Below, in pieces: positions 12,375 through 22,378 of a stretch of DNA of 64,000 bases. The position numbers and the translations under genes are program-made. The notes beneath the pieces are model-generated. The model searched no databases, was not told the DNA's origin, and worked only from the letters and a program-made list of their open reading frames with translations. Position 1 is the first letter of the stretch; every line of letters begins with the position of its first letter. Source of the DNA: Vermamoeba vermiformis (taxonomy: Eukaryota; Tubulinea; Echinamoebida); assembly GCA_045837725.1 (NCBI GenBank), contig JBEWZL010000096.1, forward strand, positions 89,504 through 153,503, written 5' to 3'.

Positions 12375-13969
12375 ATGGATTTACCCGCAGAGATTATCGA
12401 GCTAATATTGGCTAACGCGAGTTATAAAGACGTGTGCAAGTAAGCTCACCGATCTAAATCCAGGGCTTCATTAAAAAAATAAATTTAAAATTGAATAGCA
12501 AGTCTTGCAATCAATTTATTATGTACTCGGCACTTTGCGAATATTTAATAATTTTTTTAATTAAAAATTAGAGCCAAAATAGTATCTCGAAAATGGCGCG
12601 ACGCTGCTATCGACTTACTTCGCCGTGGTGCTTGCAAACGAGTAAATATAGTTAATATTTTGATAATATTGTATTTTTAATGACCATTGTGTTGCTTCAG
12701 AAAACGTTGGAAGAAAGAGTTCAATTTCTTCTCTTCAAAATTCAAAAAGAGGCCAAAAAGAGTGGCAAAAAAGATAAAATACTCAAAGAAGACCTTAATA
12801 AGCTGCTTACGGTATTCTTTATTCATTCTTTAAAGAATTGCTTTCCGCGAGATTTCAATCTCTCTCCCTCGATCCGTTCAAAAGTTTTGTTACGCAGCAC
12901 CTCATTAACCTTACTATTATTGTAGTATGCACTAGATACGAATGTTATGTTAGAATTGCCTGCCATAGTTAACCACCGCAATGCAGCTCAATCTATTATC
13001 CGCTTGTGGCTCTACGCAGAGGACGATCTCGGTCTTTGGGACTATTTTGACAAAGTAATGGCTAAATCAGGTAGTATTATAAACTAAATTTACCATTTAC
13101 CACTCATTTTTAACAATTTTTTGCTAGACAAAGTCCACATCCGCTCGCCATTGCTAATTCCTTATCTGCAACACAAGTGTCGAGATTTATATGAGCTGAA
13201 TTTAGATCTATTAGACGATGCCATAGATAAAAATGCGAATTTAAACCTTGAAGTAAGCTATAAAACCATATCTAAGCGAATTTAACGCTTGTTAGGTGGA
13301 TCCGGCCAAAGGCGGCAGACCTGAAAACGCTGAAAATCTTGTCAAAGTGTTCAAACAATATTTCGACGCCCTTCTGCCTACTTTAGAAAAGATGAATAAG
13401 TAATAGATGCTTATTTAAGTGAAATTCTAATTGATCATTAGAGCAACGCTCGGTTGGTTGCAACACATCCACAAAAAGTTCGCGGACATGAGACTACTTA
13501 AGGCGATATTAGTTATGAATTTTCTTACCCCGTCAATTCTTAGTCAATCAGCTGATCGAGATATCCATCGGCTAGTAAGCACAAATTATTGATTTTGGTA
13601 CAACAAAAATATTGACCTGGATCTAGGGCCCGAAAAAGCCAAAACCTGAACCACTCATACGAGTAAGAAAGTATATATTGGTATGTAAGATTTTGACGTC
13701 AGCGATGCTGGGCAATACGCACAAGGAGGATTTTCTACGAGGAGCAGATGCGTGCACTGCTCAAGTTGCACTGCAATTAGAAGACGCTATTAAACGGCTA
13801 ATGGTAAAGAATATTAATTCTTTCATAAAAATAGCGCTATACTAACGATATTTTATAGACTATTGAAGTTGATCCAAGTGATCTATTTCGTCCGTTCAAT
13901 TTCTCAGGGAGCGAGATCTTTGAGGCGTTGTCAATTATTAAATCATATGAAGGCAAAAAACCTCAATAA
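12375..13969 (+). CDS. F-box/RasGAP-like fusion, copy 2 (intact)
   Basis: About ten exons and roughly 390 residues, open from ATG at 12375 to TAA at 13967-13969 with clean GT-AG introns. The F-box is at residues 1-45 (MDLPAEIIELILANAS...SRKWRDAAIDLL). The RasGAP-like part follows: 'RLWLYAEDDLGLW', 'HIRSPLLIPYLQHK', 'NLEVDPAKGG', 'ENAENLVKVFKQYF', 'ALLPTLEKMNKATLGWLQ', 'ILVMNFLTPSIL', 'KYILVCKILTSAMLGNTHKE'. An Arg sits where the Ras-GAP arginine finger would fall (IRSPL), but the classic 'FLRF' motif has become 'MNFLTPS', so catalytic activity is uncertain. It could instead be a Ras-binding adaptor linking Ras-family signalling to SCF ubiquitin ligase. Parts of exon 3 and its upstream intron are almost identical to copy 1. 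Confidence 0.7.
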
Positions 13970-14065
13970 TAATCTTAATGTAACATATTAATAATTTTGC
14001 ATAAAACAGTTAACTATAACTAAATGTACGAGATCCGCTAGTTTTATTTACAAAGTGTTGTTGTT

Positions 14066-16633
14066 CTATTTAATATTAGAAGGCTTGGCGTTATTATTAT
14101 TGTTATTATTCGAAGAATTGTTGTTATTCTTAATTTTTAGTTTTTCAAATCCAGATCCGATCTTCTTAAAGAACGACGTAGACTGTTCCTTAAACTCTTC
14201 AAATCCATCCTTAATCTTTTCTTTCGTCTCTTTGCCCCAATCATCTACCTTATGTACAATCTCGCCTAATGTCTCTAACGCTCTGTTTCCACCTTCTTCC
14301 GAATCCGAATCTGAATCGTAATCTGAGTCGTAATCTTGGCCTTTTAATTTCGCGACTAATCTGCGCGCTATTAATTTGGCCCATCTTAACTTCACTTTTG
14401 TGCCGTACTGCGAGCATCGCGTGTTGTCGTAATGGCCCGGCTAAAACAAACCAAAACATTAGTCATGTTAGCAAAAATTTAATCATACACGGATATATTT
14501 AAAAGTTAATGAAAATGAATAGTAATATTAGAATAGACTAATAATAATAATAACAATAGCCTTTTATGTTTCAGCAAAAAAAAAAAAGAATTCGTGGATC
14601 AAATCCGGAGTACTACTTTTTACGCAGATGTAATAGCATTTAATATAAAGTTCTGATTGTACTGTTATAGAAAAATTTTCGAGTAGTTGTTAAGTTTTCG
14701 AAAAGTGAAATTTACCTCGTATTCTTTCATGCACTGCCAACAGAACTCGTACGAACACCGCTCACACGTCATGTGATTGCAGCCCCCGTCCTTCTGAATG
14801 ACCGCTTTGCAGTTCGGACACAATTTGGTGTAAAAGCGCTGCCACAGAGCCACGCGCACATCGGTCTTCGAGTGCGACATTTTCCACTTTTTGAATTCTT
14901 CGCACGTCTTGCCTGGGTGATACTAAACATAATAAATTTATTAAAAACTTCAGAAATTGAATTTCTAGAGATTTTTAGATCCGCCAATAAGTCGTGGATC
15001 AGATCCGGATGTACACCCTCAAAATCGCAACTTTAACGAGCATATAGTACTTACCTCATCGCTGCAATCAAAACAGTACTCATAATTACATTGGCTGCAA
15101 ATGATTTTTGAATCGTTTTCGTGTTGCCTTGGCATCGCGTTACCGCATCCAGCTGGATTCGGACACCTGTTGCAACATATTGTTAGCTCATATATATGTC
15201 ATATATATTATATTTATGAGTACTTGCCATCTCATATTCGGATTCTTATTAATCGCATTGTTTCGTGCAAAATCGATGTATTTTACGAAGACCGGTTTAG
15301 GCAGAATAAATTTCAACTGAAAAATGGAAACACGTTAGTTTTATACTTATAATACTATTATAAATTAATATAAGTGTAATATTTAATATTTTGGTATTAA
15401 CTTACGTCGTCATAAGTGCACATATTTTCACAATTTGGATCCGGACATTTTATGTCAGTTTTTCCGCTATTGATGTTCTGTGTATAATAATCTTGAAGGC
15501 ACTGCAAATGATGATTATATTAATATATGACCTATTCTCTATATTCGCACATGTTATGCAAATAAAAATTAAATTACTTACGCTGCCGCAGTAATTATGT
15601 TTACATTTCTCAAAAACGTAGCCGGATCCAATAATAACTTCATCCATGCAAATAGGACACTCGAAGGGCTTCTTATTTACAGGGTCATAGTGTTCGATAT
15701 ATACTCGTTGATGCATCTATGATAAGAAGTTCAATGCAAGATCTTGATCTGATCCAAAAAAACTTTTCGGATGTGGATTGATCCCATGATCGTATTGATT
15801 TATAATACTATAGTGCTATTATATATACTTACATATTCTTCATCGATATCATCAGGCGGCAAACAGCTGCTCACGTGTTGTTCAATTTCAGCGCTACCGA
15901 ATAATTCGCCGCACATCGGACACTGCGCAATATCAGCGCCTATTAGTAACCCTTTAGTATTAATATAAGGCATTGTTTAATAGCCATAATTCACAATATT
16001 CTGAAAAGATTTTGTGTCGCGAGATGCGAAAACCGATCGGATGGAAAACTCGAGAAAAACAGATCAAGAACGTTCCAATATCGAATAAATTCATATTAAA
16101 ATGCATATATTGTGTGGGTATGATATTTATAAATAACGTACCGAGCGATTGAGATTGAATCAATTGTTGTTCAGTTAAGAATCTGATCTGATCGTCACTT
16201 AATTGATTCAAATTGAGATTCTGAAACGCTAAATCGTCATTTAATATACTACTAAAATCGTGATGATGGTGAGGGTGGGACTGCTGTGGTTGTTGAGGCT
16301 GTAAGAATGGATTTGTCGGTGAAATTGAGATTTGGTATTTTCGTTCGATATCTTTCAGCATTTCCTCTTCCTCCATTTTTTTGGCAAATAATAGATCTTG
16401 TTCTACGACGAAATTAATTATTTAATTATTAAATAGTCGAAAAAAAGAATAACATTTTTGGAATCCGTTCTGGAATTCCAGACAAGCGTTTACCGCGATA
16501 ATAGCAATATGTTAATTATATAAGTACCTTCTCTAGCCAAGTCTTCATTAGATTTTCCTTGTTGCCGCTCTTCTTCTTGAATTTTGAGAGCCAACTCGAA
16601 ATCTAATTCTTCTTGTGACTTGAACTCGCTCAT
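14066..16633 (-). CDS. RBR (RING-IBR-RING) E3 ubiquitin ligase
   Basis: A multi-exon gene of roughly 500 residues; ATG at 16631-16633, stop at 14066. The N-terminus is a Glu-rich helix resembling a ubiquitin-interacting motif ([14 protein letters not shown]), then a Gln/His-rich stretch and a C2HC zinc-finger-like exon (CPMCGELF...H...C). The RBR module follows: RING1 '[24 protein letters not shown]', IBR with '[12 protein letters not shown]', and RING2 '[19 protein letters not shown]' plus 'FCWQC'. The Cys in 'GGCNHMTC' is the position of the catalytic thioester Cys of RBR ligases. The tail is acidic and Asn-rich. The acceptor of the zinc-finger exon (near 15951) is my best guess. This gene ends the segment next to the right GH32 breakpoint. 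Confidence 0.85.
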
Positions 16634-16668
16634 TTTAATACAACTTAATTATTATACACCTGTAGTAG

Positions 16669-17815
16669 TATTATGGAGCGTTACATCAGAATAAAATTTC
16701 GTTTCCGTTCGCACAAAAGCTGGACGGAAATTTGACCGTTTTTTGTTGGAAACTTGGTCGTACTGACCCTGATCGCATGATGTTTTTGCCTTTTGCCAAT
16801 GCTTACCGTTACGACGTTGGCTGGAACTACGCCCCACGAAGCTTTTACGACCCTGTTAAGGTAAAAATCTATCATTGCTACCCTTCAAAGCTATCTTTTT
16901 GCTAACATGAAAATTCGCATGCCAGAAACGCCAGATCCAATTCGGATGGTTGAACGAAGGCAGAGATACCTCGAGTAAGTATTATGCGTCTAATTTTATG
17001 AATTAAAGGTGGTTATAATTAATTTTGTGCAGTCAATGCTAAAGAAGGTTGGGCTGGTGTCATGACTTTGGCCCGCGAGATCTACATGTTAGTATACTTT
17101 TTGACATATTTGATGCTTGATAAATACTAACAATGCGTCCTATAATAGTCGTGATGACAATACAGTTGGATTCAGACCTATTGAAGAACAAAAACAGTTG
17201 CGCAAGTCCACTCTGTTCACGTTGAATAACTACGTGTTCCCGAATAATCTCGTTCGATGGGACAATATTTTCCGCAACGCAAAAGGAAATCAACTCGAAT
17301 TTATTGCTAAATTTAAAATTTCCGCTGCTCAACAGCCTACGTAAGTTTTACGAAAGTTAAGTATTGGATCTGATCTAATTTTTGTTCGTCTTCAGTGATC
17401 GATTTGGCATTATTTTGTTGTCGGATACTTTGCAAACGGAATACACGAGAATATTTGCAGATTTATCGCAGAATCAAATGGGCTACAATTTGACTTACGG
17501 ATCCCTCAATCCTAAAACAGATCACAGCGTAAATCAACTTCCTTTTACTTTCACCAACTCCCTCACGTAAGTACATACATTATATATTACCTTCACTAAA
17601 CTAAGAATTCATTTCTTAGTTTGCATGGATTCGTGGATCACTCAGTCATCGAAGTTTTCGTGAACGAACAAATCGTGCTCACGCCCAGAGTGTACCCTGA
17701 AGGACCTGACGCGCTTCATATGGGCCTCTATTATGAACAAGTATCTGATGGCACTCCTTCGCAGATCACTTTGGAGTCCTTGATTGTGTACAGCGTTGGA
17801 TCTATTTGGGACTAA
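16669..17815 (+). pseudogene. GH32 invertase-type glycosidase, 3' half (split gene)
   Basis: Encodes the rest of the GH32 enzyme missing from 6070-7241. In frame from about 16669: 'RYDVGWNYAPRSFYD', then across introns 'FGWLNEGRDTS', 'GWAGVMTLAREIYI', and the C-terminal beta-sandwich 'LHGFVDHSVIEVFVNE' and 'TLESLIVYSVGSIWD', ending TAA at 17813-17815. These motifs follow WECPD in the family order, and no domain segment is duplicated between the two halves. There is no start codon or signal peptide here; the only possible starts are internal. It lies tail-to-tail with a sucrose-carrier-like gene. Without the N-terminal half it lacks the nucleophile and the acid/base residue, so this fragment cannot be an active hydrolase. 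Confidence 0.8.
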
Positions 17816-18068
17816 TTACACTTGGAGTTGTATTGATCTTTCGCAATTTATACTAAGATCTTGATAGTAAATTAAAAATTGTTACACATTGAATTGGCCG
17901 TTTTCTAAAATTGTTTCCTAACATTTGCGACGACCGTTCACTGAAAACCGGTCGTATTTTCTAAACGACCGCGTAAAGAAAATTTCTATTTTTCGTTTTT
18001 GAATTACCTAGGCCAGAACATAAAGCAGCATTATTTTGTCTAATTGGCGCAACTCGATTCCGAATCCG

Positions 18069-20037
18069 TTAGTTTCCACCATTAATACTTGGCAGCAATT
18101 TCGTGGTCTCGTCAACACCACTCACAACGGACTTGGTCCAGTCATCTTTGATTATAATCAATATAAATATAGAACCTATAAGCGACACAACTCCTCCTAT
18201 AGCCAAAACTGCAGCGTACTTGTCGAAAACTAACAATATGACAGATCCGCCCAACGACGCAATGATCTGCGGAACACAAAGGGCTAAATTTAACGTCGCT
18301 AAAAATAGCCCTATTTTAGACGTTAATAAATGAATTTCAATACGAACAATTCGTCAAAAAATAAAACTTACCTTTGTCCGTTGTTCCTTGAACCGCTACT
18401 GAAGCAATTGCTCCAGGAATTGTAAATGTCTAAAAATAGACTTTTAGGACCAATATTGATTGTTTTTGGTACTTACCGATGCCCATGATATGCCGAGAGC
18501 GCCATAAATTAAAAATCCTAAGTATTCGTTGTTGACCAACATTGTAGCTATTAACGAACATCCCTGACATAAAGCTGTCAATAATTTATATTAAGAAAGC
18601 ATATCTATCAGATTTTTTGCTTACTTGAACGAGTTGACTGAAAAAATAGAGTTTCTTGTGACCGAAGATTTTGATCAGAGGAATCAATAGCAGAGAATAC
18701 ACGACTGATACGAGCCCAAAGAGACTAGTAGCTGTTGACGCCATTTGAACTCCGTTCTGGTACTTTAAATAATTCTCAGAATTGTGATCTGCGTTCGGAT
18801 CTCCACCCATAATCTGAGTGCCGAACCAAGTCGATGAAAACATGTTCCAGGAAAACCAAGCGTAGAACGTAAACAAATGGATGACGAATAAGCCTTTCAG
18901 TGGCTTTGGCAAGCTCGGCAAAGCGAATAAAATTTTCTGCGAAATAAAATTGATAAATGGCAATTGCCTAATTGGGAATCGTACCTTAAACGTGGCGCCG
19001 ATTGAAACTGCTTCGTGATTATCTCCGTATTTGATATTTTCCTTGACCATAAGTAAGCAGACAGCGACGGTAACCAACACCACGATAGTGCTCAATGAAT
19101 ACATAGCTCGAATTTGAGTTACCATAAAAGGCAATATTATTAAAATGTTGAAATTGAGCCATGGTATTCGACCACCGAGTAATCCTCCGAACACTGCACC
19201 AGTACTAAGATGTCCAGAAATGCATGCGTTGCCTAGTGTTTGCTGTTCTGAGGGCGCTACATCCGTCAATAAGGCTTGAACCTAATATAATATGTGCCAT
19301 TAATTAATGGGAAAATAATTTGCTTGATTTTGCGATTAAATGAAACAAAAAGTTGATCTCAACCGATCAAACTTACCGGCGATTGAACCACGTTTAAAGC
19401 AAAATCTAATATCCAAAAACTAGTCGCTGCTATTGCTAGTCCCCAAGGTGTATAATTGTGATTGCTATTGTCCGCTGGTTGAGTTTCATTAAAGTTGTTC
19501 GATTGAGTTGTGTTAGAAAACTCATATTTGTCACCAAATGCCACCCCGATTACATCTGCATTTGCGAATAATTGCAATGATATAATGACTATTAAAGCGC
19601 CAACGGCTATAAATGGCTTTCGCTTGCCCCATCTGGGTCTCGCATGTCAGATCAACCGTAGACGTTATTTTTTTCCTTTCCTACCTTCCATTCCAGGCGT
19701 CACTCATAGCACCTACAATAGGTTGCACGACGATACCAGACATCGGCCTAAAATTAATGTGGTTTGAGAATTAATCGAAATAATTGATCCGGATGCAATC
19801 TTTTCTCTGCTGTAAGAAGCGTCAACATTATAAATTGCACGTTAAAAATTTTAATTAATTATTTGACTGCCCTTACCCCGCAAGCCATACCCAGGGAACA
19901 AGCCACTTCGCCAATCCAAACTGCAACAGTGTTGGTGACGTGTAGACATATTGTGTGGCTCGTACAAACGCCAAGCTGAGCATAGGAGACGTCAATGCTA
20001 ATATTTTATACGCTGGTTGCCGTTCCTTGTACTCCAT
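18069..20037 (-). CDS. SLC45/SUT-type sugar transporter (MFS/GPH)
   Basis: About 530 residues in roughly nine exons; ATG at 20035-20037, TAA at 18069-18071. It has twelve or so hydrophobic segments and the hallmark loop 'GIVVQPIVGAMSDAW' followed across an intron by 'RWGKRKPFI', the signature of plant sucrose carriers and animal SLC45 proteins (H+/sugar symporters). 'NVVQSPVQALLTDVAP' continues the family pattern. A long Asn/Thr-rich loop (about residues 130-155) looks glycosylated. Its place beside the GH32 fragment suggests a former sucrose uptake and cleavage pair; uptake of another disaccharide or of glucose is possible. Confidence 0.75.
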
Positions 20038-20403
20038 TGTGCAGATAATTAACAAAAATCTTCAACCGCATAAACGTTTGTTTACTTGCAAAAAATCATG
20101 TGCCAAGCTAAGCGATCATATTTGACGCATTGCATTACTATCTTATTACAAACATTCATAATCGTATCAGGTATTCGTGTTCGACGCGATGACCGAAAGA
20201 CTTTTATTGTGAATCACTCGATGGTTCATTATATATACATATTGGGACAAATGGACGGTACATATTGGGGTGAGTAATTATTTCGAAACATAAAGTGATT
20301 TGCTAGTATACATATTATGACATTTTGACACCTTAACGCATCCGTCTTGAATCTGTAACATTATTTTTAGTATTAACCAAAACACTACATACTACAATAA
20401 CTG
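20038..20403. other. Intergenic region
   Basis: A 366-bp spacer upstream of the sugar carrier and downstream of the third F-box/RasGAP gene. It has a 63-codon open frame at 20086-20277 with no supporting feature. I see no RNA gene or repeat. Confidence 0.4.
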
Positions 20404-22147
20404 TTAATCGAGCGTAGACTTTTCGCTTTCAAGTATCTCCAGGGCTATTTCCAGATCCAGTAAGATCGCGCTACCCGCTTGTTCGGGAATCGGTTTGTTT
20501 ACCTCGTTCATATTTAGCTCGACCAGCTAATAAAATATTATTATATAAAATGCATTTATATGTATAATTTTACGTACCATGAGCTCTTCGAATGACGGAA
20601 CAAGAAGAGTTTGCAGATCCGTTGAAAAAGAATTCGCTCGTTCCAAATACGGCTCTTTGCTACGCATACAAAACAGCCCGTTTTGAATAATAATGGCCAT
20701 CAGATGAAGGTGACGAGTATTATATTGGGATGGCATGAGCTTCTTTCGCGTTTGCAGCTGTAAACTTTGTCAGATCCGGATCCACAAAATCTTACCTAAA
20801 TAAAATAAACGTATAATCTGTATTAACTTACTCTAGGATTGAACATCGATATAACACTCGGCATCACAAATTTCGTGAAAAATTGAGAGAGAACAAGAAA
20901 CGCCGAGTTGTTGAGTGACTGGTACATCAACTTCAATAAATAGATCATTTTACTATAAAAGGAAATTAATATTTCGCCCAATAGTATTAGTCCGTACCTT
21001 GGCAAAGTTTCAAAATATTCGCAGTGGCTTTTACCGCTGCTCGAGTCATGTCCATAATAGTGTCAATATGCGTGGGCTGATAACCATCACGAGCAGGATC
21101 CACCTGATAAATTAATAGTAAGTCCAAGTAAATTGTTTCACATGTTATATTTGAAACTAAATATTTGACAATATTGCCCGATTGAGATTTCAAAAGCTTC
21201 GTATCGGATCTGCTCCGCGTGACATGTCACGTGTCACTTTTTGATCGACAAGTACCTCTAATCGCAAGCTTCTATTCGGGGTTAATATCTTCATAAGCTC
21301 CTTTTCAAGTTCTCGTAAGAATGTATGAGCACTGTGATGCATCATCATAAAATACCCGGTCACAAGCGGGATTCGCTGGCCGATCAGATTCTCTAAACCA
21401 TTACCAAAACTTCAGCGTAAGACGTATTAAGTATAATATTATAAATATAAACGTACGAGGTGACTTGAAACATGATATGATGTATTGTCTAATTAGATCT
21501 TCTTCTTCGGCGAAAAACCACAGCCGCAACATCACTTTTTCTTTATCTAGCGCTCGATACTTGGTTGGAAGTGACAACACTTTTTCAAAGCTTGATTTGA
21601 GCCAATTAACATCTTTTTTGATCCTCGCTGGCTCTGTCGTTGGTTCTGGTGGTTGGCTCGTCGTGCCATTTTTGGATTTGTCTTTCTTTGACTTTTTTTC
21701 TTTCTTTTTCTTTTTCTCTTTTTTATCCTTTTTGTCCTTCTTTTTTGAGCCTTTATCGGTACTCGTTTGGTTCATCCAATAAATGGCGGTGCTGAGATAA
21801 AAACTTGAACACTGCGAATTGGATGCGCTCGGTTTGATTTCTCTGTCAATCTAATGAGCAAAATAGGTATAATTAATATTATCATTATTACCGCTGGCAT
21901 TTTATTTCTCCGAATTAATGAATCAATTGCTGCACGCCAATTTTTAGAAACGGATCTGGCCCTAAAATTGTTTTATTTCAGTTTCAAGCCCGAATAATAT
22001 AATGAATTAATTTTCGTAATACTTTAGGCTCATAAACAATATTTATATTTACCTCAGGAAAGCAGATTGCGTGTCAAGACTTGACAAGATCTTCTCAATC
22101 ACTTCAACAGGCAACATGTCTCCGATATCGTACCGTGCGTGTTCCAT
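20404..22147 (-). CDS. F-box/RasGAP-like fusion, copy 3 (divergent)
   Basis: Starts MEHARYDIGDMLPVEVIEKI (F-box, ATG at 22145-22147), continues over an intron with 'ARSVSKNWRAAIDSLIRR', exactly as in the other two copies. A strongly Lys-rich insert (about 21690-21775 on the plus strand) is unique to this copy. The RasGAP-like part follows: 'LRLWFFAEEEDLIRQYI', 'SPRFGNGLENLIGQ' (an Arg-Phe-Gly-Asn resembling the finger loop FRGN), 'LRLE' then 'VDPARDGY' over an intron, 'FLVLSQFFTKFVMPSVIS' and 'HLMAIIIQNGLFC'. The C-terminus ends ESEKSTLD, stop at 20404-20406. It is unfused to other domains. Of the three copies it keeps the most RasGAP-like finger loop. Confidence 0.65.
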
Positions 22148-22378
22148 TTTTATTGAAATTTGAACAAGGTTGATTTCAGCTGTGGTCGAGCTCGCGTTCA
22201 GTTTGGTCAGAAAAATGGGACGTTGGATAAATAACATAATTAACTTTTTCTGTGATACATCTATGAAAAAGCGACTATAGGGTTACGTCTTCCTTCGTAT
22301 CGAATAGAATAGATGAGAATAATATTTTATTTCGCAAGCTTAGTATAATACAAATAATTACATAATTACAAACACGAG

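Noticed and set aside
20086-20277. A 63-codon plus-strand open frame between the sugar carrier and the third F-box/RasGAP gene
   Set aside because: No homology, no domain, and it is within the size expected by chance in AT-rich spacer.
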